From the NCBI RefSeq assembly GCF_001039355.2, contig NW_019775785.1, positions 119,723-183,722 on the forward strand: a stretch of 64,000 nucleotides of DNA. The letters are read 5' to 3'. The position numbers and the translations under genes are program-made. A model generated the notes under the pieces. The model was not told the origin of the DNA, searched no databases, and saw nothing but the letters and a program-made list of their open reading frames with translations. This document shows, piece after piece, positions 13,639 to 25,300 of this stretch. The stretch's first letter is position 1, and each line of letters opens with the position of its first letter. Source of the stretch: Lingula anatina (taxonomy: Eukaryota; Brachiopoda; Lingulata; Lingulida; Lingulidae).

Positions 13639-16504
13639 TGAGTGTTGTCTTGTATTAAAAAAGGAAAAAAAAACATAGTTACATACCAGCATATACATAT
13701 CTAAGCCAAGTTATTTGTATTTGGAAACAAGTCTTACCTGCTGCCTCTCATATTCTTCAATGGCGTCCTTCAGTGAGGAATACACTTCAAGCTCAGCTTC
13801 CAGCTCTGCAATGGTTTGCTGAGCTTTATGGTAGAGAGATTTGTAGTCAAATCTGGAGTGCTCTTCTTTGAGTGCTGCCAACTGTAAATGACCAAGAACA
13901 GTTTTCATGATACTGGTAGATTTTCAGTTATTCAAACAAGATAAATGCATGCCTTCATCATTAAATACACAACCATCTGCTTGTAAACAATTTTAAAAAT
14001 CTCTTTGAAATCCACTGGTAAGCAAAAACATTACAATTTGTAATAGAATCTGACTGCACTAGTTAAGGAATGTTCTTGCTTACTGCCTGTATGCAAAATA
14101 CAAATCAAATAGATGCAGCAATTTTCATATATACACACCTCTTTCTTGTGTTGTTTGTAAGCTGTACAAAGGTCGTCTTGCAAGTTTTGATTCTTCTGCT
14201 GCAGCATCTCAACAGTTTTCTGTTGTCGTTCTTGCAGCTCTCTTAAGCCTGTGTCATGTGCCTCTTTCATTTGAATGATTACCTGATCTTTACTCTTTAA
14301 TTTAGATTCAAGATCAGCAATTTGGGACATCTGCTGTCCGAGCTGTGTCATCAAGTCAGCAACAACTTCTTGTCCCGATGCCTGCCAAAACAGAAAATAC
14401 CTGATTAGGTTAATTTATAACAACCGACTTAGCTGCTGAAACTTGATTACTAGTATGTGTTTGACAGCATCCTTTCAACAAACCCGTTTTGCCATTATAT
14501 TAACAATCAGACAGATAAAGTAGCGGTCTCTTAACACAGAGGACCAGTTACTATGTCAAACCTATTAATACCTTGGCCTCCAACTCTACATGAAGGATCT
14601 TTTCCTTGTATTCTTCCAAAGACACTTCCTTGGTGGCCAGGTCTTCTTTGAGCTGATCTAGCTGCCTAGCTCTCTGTTCACAGTGGTCTCTCAAGGAGGT
14701 TATCTCACCCCGCAGCAGTTCATTACTTATACCTGCACTCTCCAGCTGATGGGCCAAATTCACAGGATCCAGGTGACTGACCTCTGCTATCTCAGAGAAC
14801 CTGGAAGAATGAAAAACTTACTATAAACTCATGGGGTGGGACTAACGCTCATCATACCTCATTAATGTATCACAGTCATTGGTCTGTGCAAAGGAAGATT
14901 CACCAAGGATATATAATTAAATCATGTGCCTTTTGCTTAGCAAACCAGTTTGTATTCACATCTTCAACGCATGAAACACACACACAAACACACACTTAAC
15001 ACATTTAGCAGTTTCTATTCCAGTAATCTTTGAGGCAGTAGTAATGCATTCATGTACAACTATAGGGCTTAAACCTCACCTGCCAAATGGTACCTGGACT
15101 GGAGACGTTACTGTCCCAGTGCTCACTCTGACTGGCGGTGGTGTCATTGCTGTCTCTGTGGTTGACATGGATACTGGACTGGTCGCCTGTCCAGTGCTTT
15201 CATATTTAACTGGAGTGACCGTTGTTCCAGCTTCCAGGAGAGATGGCATGGGACTCATAGCTTGACCCTGGTCATGTGTCTTGACTGGACTGGTCATTCC
15301 TCCAGCATCTCTCAAGCTGATAGGAGTCGTCATGGTTGCAGTATTTTCAATGGCAACATGGGATGTCATCTGTCCTGTTTCAGTAGTCTTGACTGGGGTA
15401 ACCATGGTGGCAGTTGTTCCCATGGTAACAGGTGACATCATCTGCTCTTGTTCAACAGTCTTGACTGGCGTGACAGTGGTAGAAGTTGTTTTCATGGCAA
15501 CAGGGGACACCATCTGTCCTGTTTCAGCAGTCTTGACTGGGGTTACCATGGTGGAAGTAGTTGCCATGGCTACTGGAACACTGGTGTTACCTTCAGTTGA
15601 TTTGACCTCATTTTCTTCCTTTTTTGGTGTCATCATGGTCCCTGTATCTGTCAACTCAGGCAAGTCTGATTTTGATTCTGGTGCAAGCTGAGGTGTCAAT
15701 GTAGCTTGAATGTCAGCGCTAACATCAAATGTTACTTTGGTAGGCCTGAATAAATGTAAGAACATTTTACATAAAATGTTTTAGCTCTAAAAAATTTTCA
15801 CGCATTTTAAACAAGTAGACAATTATAAAGGCTGACAAAAAATTATAAAGGGTTTCAAAAAATCAGATAATTTCCAGTACCTGTCAAAAATATACTGATG
15901 TACATAACTAACCTTTTTAGGGATCTTACTGGAGTTTTAGCAGTTTTCCCTGGTGCTATGCTAGGGGTTTGTGCCTTGCTGCATGGGGTGAAAGAGCCCT
16001 TTAAAGTCAAGTATCTTCTTTCAGCAGTAGAACCATTTACATCATGCAAAGGTGTTCGTGAAGGTGTTTCAAAGATATTTTTGGTTTGAACAGCCTGGAT
16101 AAAATATGACGAATTATATTATTATGTCTCTGAAGAAGTCTGTGCCATAAACTTTTCAGCTTATTTTTATCAATTTTTTTTTAGAATTATTACGTAACAG
16201 TTACATTTTAGAGAAATTTTAAAAGTACAATACTTATTTATTGATATAACAATTATTCAAGGGTATTACTTTAGATATAAGTAAAAAATAATTATTACAA
16301 CAATAAAAAGTGACCATTTAATCTTTATTTAAAAGCATGTCATTTTGATTTCCACACGACAAAGAATGTCATGTAACAGAACATCAAGCTATAGTATTAC
16401 AAGTACTATAGTACATATTTACCAAGATACATTACTGTTTTAAAACTTACTTCAGCAGCTGTAATATTTTCCTTATCAACACATGCTGATGTTTGGGAGA
16501 ACAT
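7399..16504 (-). CDS. Long coiled-coil protein with KEN box and CDK-site repeat array (astrin/SPAG5-like?)
   Basis: Twenty coding exons: 16451-16504, 15913-16094, 15080-15745, 14572-14800, 14139-14381, 13738-13881, 13327-13419, 12774-12893, 12378-12471, 11980-12106, 11664-11726, 11240-11456, 10672-10859, 10259-10430, 9308-10032, 8779-9013, 8367-8546, 8051-8125, 7773-7853 and 7399-7488. They total 3,978 nt (1,325 aa) with every junction in phase. Residues 1-18 contain a KEN box (DKENI). Residues ~19-300 are Thr/Ser-Pro rich, including a ~24-residue repeat with TPVKT and SPV motifs that match the CDK consensus S/T-P-x-K. From ~residue 300 to the end it is heptad-like coiled coil, interrupted by an acidic Ser-rich insert (exon 9308-10032). 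This layout fits a mitotic spindle or kinetochore protein such as astrin (1,193 aa in human), but no diagnostic motif was recognised. Other coiled-coil centrosome proteins are possible. The gene shares a promoter with TMEM17. Confidence 0.8.
10045..10099. repeat. AT dinucleotide microsatellite
   Basis: An uninterrupted (AT)n tract ~55 bp long in the intron just upstream (gene sense) of the 9308-10032 exon. Confidence 0.9.
10469..10511. repeat. AAT trinucleotide microsatellite
   Basis: (ATA)n tract in an intron of the coiled-coil gene. Confidence 0.85.
11130..11145. other. 16-base assembly gap
   Basis: Sixteen Ns between CCCCCC runs in an intron of the coiled-coil gene. The flanking exons (11240-11456 and 10672-10859) are in phase with each other, so no exon needs to be missing here. 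Confidence 0.95.
12554..12611. repeat. Intronic AT-rich inverted repeat
   Basis: 24-base perfect arms (12554-12577 and 12588-12611) separated by 10 bases, entirely A/T apart from one C or G per arm. It can form a strong hairpin or cruciform in the intron between exons 12774-12893 and 12378-12471. Confidence 0.75.
13568..13635. repeat. GT then GA compound microsatellite
   Basis: (GT)n followed by (GA)n in an intron of the coiled-coil gene. Confidence 0.9.
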
Positions 16505-17159
16505 CGTTATGGTTATCCTTTATACTTCTTGATACACTGTAATAAAAATAAATTCAGAAAAACAATTTTAGAGATTCAATCGGTGTTTAGAAATAGAGTA
16601 CACATAATTTATCTTCATTTAAGCATCAGTTTCTGTCTCTAGAGGAACGTCTTAATAGTTCGTGAATCTATTATATATGTATACTAAAGATTTGTTCCAA
16701 GGTTCTCAATAAGAATGCTACTTAGATCTACCTGGAAAAAAGTTGTATTTTTAGATTTAGAGGTGTAGATTTTGGAATCTTTTTGAAATTTCCAAACTTT
16801 TTGAAAAGCCAAGCATCTAAATCGAATAACAATTTCGAGTATTAATCCGATAACGTAATACTTACTGTATTTTAAAGCTTTTATGAATGCAAAAACATAA
16901 TAATAACAAAGATAGACAGATATTCACAAGTTCGAATGTGGAGCGTTGTAAGATCTCGATAACCACGAGATCTCGCGAGAGTATTCTACGAAAGCAACGA
17001 CAGCGTAATGAAGCAGAGTTAATGCATTATAGATTATGTTTGTCTGCAATAAAAGGGAATAATATTTTTACAAATAAGCATCTTTTGGTGTCAATAATGA
17101 TCTGAAACATCCCGAAACAAAGGCTGTCGTAAATGTTTACATCACGTGACACCAGCAAC
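16505..17159. promoter_or_regulatory. Bidirectional promoter between the coiled-coil gene and TMEM17 (copy 1)
   Basis: The start codons of the two divergent genes (minus, 16504; plus, 17160) are ~655 bp apart. The interval holds a perfect TCTCGCGAGA palindrome at 16971-16980, a known element of animal housekeeping promoters, and an E-box CACGTG at 17143-17148, just before an ATGGCGGC start context. No TATA box stands out. A nearly identical copy lies at 18744-19398. The transcription start sites are inferred. Confidence 0.6.
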
Positions 17160-17262
17160 ATGGCGGCAACCATGAGAAGGGCCGTCACACAAGTGACTGA
17201 TGTTGTTTTTCCCGTTTCCAGAGCTTCAAAAGATGGCCAGCAACATCATATATTGAACTCAG
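17160..17262 (+). CDS. TMEM17: TMEM17 first coding exon (duplicate copy)
   Basis: This is the first exon (34 codons plus one base, MAATMRRAVTQ start) followed by GTAAAC. It is the same as 19399-19501. It lies in the ~2.24 kb block repeated across the N at 17467, and its downstream exons are only found after the second copy, so it is redundant assembly rather than a second gene. Confidence 0.8.
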
Positions 17263-17467
17263 GTAAACAAGCACAGTGTGTCTAAAGCGGTTTGAAATGG
17301 ACCCTTATTTGTTATCAAACAACTCTCTTTACGTTGACTTAAGTAATGCCTAATGGAAATGGTTCGGTAGAAGGTTGTTTTCAAACAAATTATTTGATAA
17401 TTTGAAGATATCCTCATGATATTTTATTTATGATTATTTATTGAGTTGTGGTCGCAGTATATAGTCN

Positions 17468-18743
17468 AGCTTCCAGGAGAGATGGCATGGGACTCATAGC
17501 TTGACCCTGGTCATGTGTCTTGACTGGACTGGTCATTCCTCCAGCATCTCTCAAGCTGATAGGAGTCGTCATGGTTGCAGTATTTTCAATGGCAACATGG
17601 GATGTCATCTGTCCTGTTTCAGTAGTCTTGACTGGGGTAACCATGGTGGCAGTTGTTCCCATGGTAACAGGTGACATCATCTGCTCTTGTTCAACAGTCT
17701 TGACTGGCGTGACAGTGGTAGAAGTTGTTTTCATGGCAACAGGGGACACCATCTGTCCTGTTTCAGCAGTCTTGACTGGGGTTACCATGGTGGAAGTAGT
17801 TGCCATGGCTACTGGAACACTGGTGTTACCTTCAGTTGATTTGACCTCATTTTCTTCCTTTTTTGGTGTCATCATGGTCCCTGTATCTGTCAACTCAGGC
17901 AAGTCTGATTTTGATTCTGGTGCAAGCTGAGGTGTCAATGTAGCTTGAATGTCAGCGCTAACATCAAATGTTACTTTGGTAGGCCTGAATAAATGTAAGA
18001 ACATTTTACATAAAATGTTTTAGCTCTAAAAAATTTTCACGCATTTTAAACAAGTAGACAATTATAAAGGCTGACAAAAAATTATAAAGGGTTTCAAAAA
18101 ATCAGATAATTTCCAGTACCTGTCAAAAATATACTGATGTACATAACTAACCTTTTTAGGGATCTTACTGGAGTTTTAGCAGTTTTCCCTGGTGCTATGC
18201 TAGGGGTTTGTGCCTTGCTGCATGGGGTGAAAGAGCCCTTTAAAGTCAAGTATCTTCTTTCAGCAGTAGAACCATTTACATCATGCAAAGGTGTTCGTGA
18301 TGGTGTTTCAAAGATATTTTTGGTTTGAACAGCCTGGATAAAATATGACGAATTATATTATTATGTCTCTGAAGAAGTCTGTGCCATAAACTTTTCAGCT
18401 TATTTTTATCAATTTTTTTTTAGAATTATTACGTAACAGTTACATTTTAGAGAAATTTTAAAAGTACAATACTTATTTATTGATATAACAATTATTCAAG
18501 GGTATTACTTTAGATATAAGTAAAAAATAATTATTACAACAATAAAAAGTGACCATTTAATCTTTATTTAAAAGCATGTCATTTTGATTTCCACACGACA
18601 AAGAATGTCATGTAACAGAACATCAAGCTATAGTATTACAAGTACTATAGTACATATTTACCAAGATACATTACTGTTTTAAAACTTACTTCAGCAGCTG
18701 TAATATTTTCCTTATCAACACATGCTGATGTTTGGGAGAACAT
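17468..18743 (-). CDS. First three exons of the coiled-coil gene (duplicate copy, truncated)
   Basis: Copies of exon 1 (18690-18743), exon 2 (18152-18333) and the larger part of exon 3 (17468-17984) of the gene at 7399-16504 lie at a constant offset of 2,239 bases. The N at 17467 cuts exon 3, so it cannot continue into exon 4. The sequence is almost identical to the first copy; one change visible in exon 2 (GAAGG versus GATGG) gives a Ser/Thr-Pro context either way. Confidence 0.85.
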
Positions 18744-19398
18744 CGTTATGGTTATCCTTTATACTTCTTGATACACTGTAATAAAAATAAATTCAGAAAA
18801 ACAATTTTAGAGATTCAATCGGTGTTTAGAAATAGAGTACACATAATTTATCTTCATTTAAGCATCAGTTTCTGTCTCTAGAGGAACGTCTTAATAGTTC
18901 GTGAATCTATTATATATGTATACTAAAGATTTGTTCCAAGGTTCTCAATAAGAATGCTACTTAGATCTACCTGGAAAAAAGTTGTATTTTTAGATTTAGA
19001 GGTGTAGATTTTGGAATCTTTTTGAAATTTCCAAACTTTTTGAAAAGCCAAGCATCTAAATCGAATAACAATTTCGAGTATTAATCCGATAACGTAATAC
19101 TTACTGTATTTTAAAGCTTTTATGAATGCAAAAACATAATAATAACAAAGATAGACAGATATTCACAAGTTCGAATGTGGAGCGTTGTAAGATCTCGATA
19201 ACCACGAGATCTCGCGAGAGTATTCTACGAAAGCAACGACAGCGTAATGAAGCAGAGTTAATGCATTATAGATTATGTTTGTCTGCAATAAAAGGGAATA
19301 ATATTTTTACAAATAAGCATCTTTTGGTGTCAATAATGATCTGAAACATCCCGAAACAAAGGTTGTCGTAAATGTTTACATCACGTGACACCAGCAAC
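18744..19398. promoter_or_regulatory. Bidirectional promoter (copy 2)
   Basis: Second copy of the shared promoter, with TCTCGCGAGA at 19210-19219 and CACGTG just before the TMEM17 ATG at 19399. It is contiguous with the remaining TMEM17 exons, so in this assembly it is the copy to use for TMEM17. Confidence 0.55.
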
Positions 19399-22300
19399 AT
19401 GGCGGCAACCATGAGAAGGGCCGTCACACAAGTGACTGATGTTGTTTTTCCCGTTTCCAGAGCTTCAAAAGATGGCCAGCAACATCATATATTGAACTCA
19501 GGTAAACAAGCACAGTGTGTCTAAAGCGGTTTGAAATGGACCCTTATTTGTTATCAAACAACTCTCTTTACGTTGACTTAAGTAATGCCTAATGGAAATG
19601 GTTCGGTAGAAGGTTGTTTTCAAACAAATTATTTGATAATTTGAAGATATCCTCATGATATTTTATTTATGATTATTTATTGAGTTGTGGTCGCAGTATA
19701 TAGTCCATGCAACTTTTCTTATTGAGCGTTGGTTGGTTTGTTTTATCCGGTCAATCAGTTTGCTTCTCTAACACATTACTAGTACTGTCATATGTTGGTG
19801 AATTTTTTATGCTTGAAATCTGCAAACCTTCAGTGGTTCACTGTGCTGAGTACAAGTGGGATTTTATATAACACTTTTTTGCATGGTGTTATATTGTTTT
19901 TCATAACATACATCCGTATCATAGAATGGAACTTGTTGACACCTGAGATAAATTTAACTGAAAATTAAAACTTCTGTCAGTTGTCAATAATTAATATTTA
20001 TCAAGAAATTTTCAAAGTATTTTTTTTTTTACATTTAATGCCAAGATAAGAAACAGTCAAAGTTTGCCACTGAAGAGAAATGCAGACATGTCAACTGATA
20101 TGTGCAAAGAATTTTAGATTTTTGTTAATTATAATATTATTTTCTTCTTGAGGTAGATAATTATATTTCTAAAGAGAAGAAAAAAAATAATGAGGATAGA
20201 AAAATAAGTGAATGAATGACAGAGGATAGATAAATTTATAAAGTTGTGTTATAAAAAAGGTAATGACATCCCTTAAACAACATAAAAATGTCAGGACACA
20301 AATTATCAACATTATTTTTTAACAGGTAATGAATATATGTCCAACCTCCCACTGCAGATGTCTCTATACTTCAATGTGTTTTATTATCCCATCTGGCTGG
20401 TCACTGCTGTTGTCATGCTGGAGGCCAAGGTAAGCACTGGCACATCCTTTGACACCCAAAGTTATAATATATGACATTTGTTTGGAATGAGCTTTTTTGT
20501 CATTTAATACACAAAAGTGATAATATTTATTCTTGTCACTTTGAGTTGGATTGTATATGCACTATAAGAGAGTGATTAAAGTGAAGAGAAAAAGCGCACG
20601 TGAGAATACCAAATTTAGGAAAATTTGATATTTTAAAATGGATAATAATTACTGGTAATTACATTATATGTCATAACTAACTTCCTTTGTTTACCTGCTC
20701 ACTTGTTCATTTATTCATTCATTTTAATTATTCTGAACCATAACTTAGACCTGAGCATAAACACTCATGCCCATCTGATACATAGTTAAAATAATGTTAT
20801 TATTGTTTTTGCATACTTAGTCATGATCATAAATAATTTTGTATTTTGTTTTAGTATTTTGTTGTAGACATCTTCCATTGTACAAGAATATTTTGATGCA
20901 GAGTAGTCAAATAAATAGGAGGATGGAAATGTTTAATCTGATTGATTAGCCTACACAAAATGTTAAACTGGTGTAGCTGCAAATTAATAGTTGATTATGA
21001 TACTAGTTAATTAGGTGGAAATGTGTACACACATCATACATGTCCACTGAGAAAACTTGCTATTTCAGTCCATTTGCTAACATAATGTGCATGCAGCTTA
21101 AGGTCTTTGAAATATTGATTATAATCCAGTGTTATCCATTTCTATTGAATACCCTTACTGGGAAACCCTAATGAGCACATACATCAAGGTTGCTGCATGA
21201 CAAGCTGTCGAAGAATTCAACAGTGCATGAACTGTTGTTGATTTTTTAAAGTTTTCTTCTATGATCTAAAATAACATCAACTAGCTGTTGTTTTAAGTCT
21301 TCTCTATTTTTTTTTGAATTGTAGTGATTCTGAAATAGGATAATGGTATTTTCTGATTTGAAGAAAGGTATCTTGATTTTTAGACAAGATTTTCAAATGG
21401 AACTTACAGTGGCAACTGGAAAATGGTCTCAAGCAAAAATGTGTCTTATTTTTTAATGATAGCTGAACCATTTAAATGATATAACATCAAATATTCTGAA
21501 GGAATAGAATAAAGGTGTGTATATTGTTCCTAGGTATAGGTTTTTCGGTGTTCTTGGGGCATAATCTAATACACAATAATGGCACAGTGTATCAGGGGTG
21601 ATGACTTGGGCTGGAGGCCTGTTGTCCGAACAAACTGCCCTTTTTGCCAGGAAAAGGTCTGCTCATGGTGAAATTGATTCTGGCACATGAAGATTTCATG
21701 GTGGAAGGTCTAATTTTCCAGGAAATGAACCATCCCTCATCCCCTTCCTCCCCTTCCTTTGAAATTGCTATGGGCCTGGGTTGCATTCATAACTGTTCTT
21801 AGACTAACCAAATAAGTGTAATGTACCTTTAAGTTAATCAGTCCGCACTAGTTGTGGTGTGTACATATAGGTTCATAAAGACTAATGTACAAAGCAGGGA
21901 GCTGCCATTCCTTTAGTGTACCTCCTGAAGTTAGGAGAATATTTTTGTTTGTTTGTTTGACCTGGTTTGAATGCTATTCTGATGACATAAACCCAACCGA
22001 TCTGTTCTTTAAATCTTCAGCTCAGCACATTACAGATATTGATCTGATCAGGTCTCATTTTGAGTACTTAGGCTATAGTTTAAGCACAGAGACCAAGATG
22101 GATTTCCTCTATTAATATCTGAGGCAACTTGGAAAAGCTTTATTGAATATTTAAGAACATGGCGATGATGGTGTTTACTAGGGGTATCTGAGTGGCCATG
22201 TTATTAAAGGTCAAGAACAAATTCCATTACAGTCTTGTCAAATTACATGAATACACACTACTGGTCGGGTTTAGAAATGTGACATTTTGGTTCAAAATAA

Positions 22301-25300
22301 GATTAACACAACACATTTTGGGGCCTTGTATGGTTTTCATCTCTTATTTTTTCCTTGTGAAAGAAAGCCAACAGATGTCACACAAAATTGGTTAACATAG
22401 CAATTTTCAACAAGGATAATTTTGTCATTACTCCTAAACTGCATGTGCAATTTAAATGGCATTTGAAGTGGAGCCTCCGTTGACAGCAACATGTGACCAT
22501 TAGATGGTAGTACCATTAGAATTAGTTTTGTATCCATCTAGAAACAATGTTTCAAATGTAAATTTCCTTATTTGAACCTGGCCTAACATTCCAAACACAA
22601 ACAAACCAGTTTTTCATGTTGATTGATATAAAAGTCTTCATCTGCTTTTAGCAGGCTCTTTCATATTAGCTTGAGTACTTTCTTACGACAGGGACTAATG
22701 TTCAAAATGTAACATGTAATAAATATGTAATTCATCCTTTAATGAAAGCTTTGTTAAATTGTTGTTATTTTGATTGAAGTGGGACACTACCTCCTGAAAG
22801 CAAGCTGGATTATCACCAATTTTTTTTTTCATATTTTTTACTCATATGGTGAGTAGATTTTGTCTTACCATTTGTATCAAAATCGCTATGGTAGAAATGG
22901 TGTTTGTGAAATATGAGGAAGCCTCCTCAATTTAAAATTTGTTTGTTTTTTTTTTTTTCCAAATCATACCAGTACTTAGCCTTGGACACCTTGTACCAGA
23001 TTATCCTGATAGCGGTGCTGGTTGTGATGACCATTGTGGAAGCCATCCGCCTCTACCTGGGATATGTAGGAAACTTGACAGAGAAGGTTTGTAACCAGTG
23101 TCAAGCAGTATTTTAAAGAGGGGGAGGGGGGGGGGGAGGTCCAATGAACCACCCTTTTGCTGGGAAAAGGTCTGCTCTGGGCTAATTTTGATTTAGAATC
23201 ATGAAGATTTCATGGTCAAAGGTCCACTTTTTCCAAAAAAGAACCCCCTCATTTCAATTGTTGGCCATAGGCCTGTGAAGATTCAGTTGTTTTATAAGGA
23301 GGAACTTTATAGTGAAGTCTTCATGTTTGTTGATCTGAGGACCCAAGAGCTCTTATTTTAGCAGAGTAATATTTTGCGGGCGAACCAGATTAGAATACCC
23401 TCTACCAGGGCGAGTGATAGATTTTTTTACAGATATTCACAGATATGTCTCTAGCTAGATAGATAGTCATTTACAGCTGAACTCACCCTCTCAAGGCTGA
23501 TAACATGGCTGATAATCGTTTGCATAACTGCTCAGGCACTGCCACTTAGCAGGTCCAGTCTAAGTCTGCGTGACAGCAATCAAGACAGTTAATTACTCTG
23601 ACTTCAATCACTTGCTCTTCTGTGACAGATAAAAAAGCCTTAGACTGGTTGCGTAACGAGCAGTTATCACATGGTTGTGAAGCGAAGGTCATGCAGAGCA
23701 AGTACAAAGCCTTTGGCGCGCGGGCAGAGATAATTGCTCCCACATGGGATTCCTCAACAGGGTGGGTTTAGCTGAAAACGACCATCTATCTAGCTAGAGC
23801 CACATCTGTGAATATCTGTAAAAAATCTATCACTCACCCTGGTAGAGGGTAAGATTAGAATATGTTATGATGGTTTTATAGCATATTGTAATGCAGTCTT
23901 GTGGAAGACTCTACAGAGAGGTGAAGTGCAGATTAATGTATGGGTTGATCTATGGCCAATGTTCCACATAGCATCTCTTTTTTTTTTTTCGAGTGGCAAA
24001 TGATATCATAGATATATATATATAGAGAGAGAGAGATGGCTGTATGGACAAGTAAAATGATTAAACGGGAAATAAAAATTAATATGGGCACTATTTCTAA
24101 TCTTACAGAGTGTTTAATTTGAACTGATGTAGGTTTAGCATGCAACAAGGCAATTCCTGCTTGACCTCTTTGATTGATGTTTTCATGTATTTTTATGTAC
24201 AGACACAGATGTGTCTGTACATATTGCCATCACCTGCGTCTGTCGTCGCCGATGGCGATGCCGATGCCGATGGCGATGCCGATACCGATGCCGGCGNCGT
24301 ATATTTTATTATTAAAAATTGACGGTCATTATGCTGTTAACCATTATGTAATATGGCATCAGAATAGAAGAAAACGCAATTTTGGGTGCTGCTGCCATGA
24401 TGACCATTATGGGAAAACCATGTTACTTATGATTGCCAAACTTTCAAAAAAGAAATACAGGACTAAAATGCAGCCTGAGTTGGAAAAGCAGTCTAATTGG
24501 TTCTTTTTCTGGAAGTTATACATTTTCACAGTGTGAACTTGTTACACAATTTACTTACATTGGTATTACCTGTTGAGCATAATTAAAATTTGATGTTGAA
24601 TTTGCAGTTTAACATAATGTACTTTTGCATCAGAATTGACAGTAGTCTATTTTGTGCATAGTTATTTCCTGTTTTTTGTCTGTACATTTGACAGCTTTGC
24701 TGCCTTGTTTTTTATTAGAGGCATTTTCTACATTAGAGAGACCTTTTGCTTGCTTTTGGCAAGATTTCTGATTACTTGGATATATCTAAATATGTCTTCA
24801 TAATGATATGTAGAGGCACTATAATTTCATTAGAAATATCTTGGGAATGAGTATCCTTTGTTTATACTGATACATATAGGCAAATAAGGTAGTTTTTAAA
24901 ATATAGAAAAATCATAATAGGAGGCATATATATGGCATTTTGGCATGAAAAAAACACGAGAAAAATAATTTTCCAGTCATTATCTACAATTAATATAATA
25001 TTCATAGACCATGGATTCCCGAAATACTGCAGCCATCTCTTCCAAGGTCTTCACATTTAATTTTGCTTAAGCAACATGACATTCTCTGTCAGCTATGGTT
25101 TAAAAAACAACTTCAAAAAGTTTGATCAAGTTTTTCACAGTCAAAAATTAGTTTTTAGAAGCCTTGGAGCCACCAAAATTAAAAACTATCGTTAACTATA
25201 TATATCTAGTATACAATCCCTTTAAACAATATTTGCAATGTAGTCACTAAAGAAAATTACTCAGGTGACTCTGGTGGTGTACTTTGTGAATCAAAGCTAG

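Noticed and set aside
15281-15691. 136-codon plus-strand ORF opposite the CDK-site repeat
   Set aside because: It is the antisense shadow of the repeat-bearing exon. The opposite strand has correct splice sites and phase with 19 other exons.
23398-23849. Possible structured RNA gene from the strong stem
   Set aside because: The inverted ends, TA flanks and a second copy at 37.5 kb show a transposon. No tRNA-like boxes were seen.
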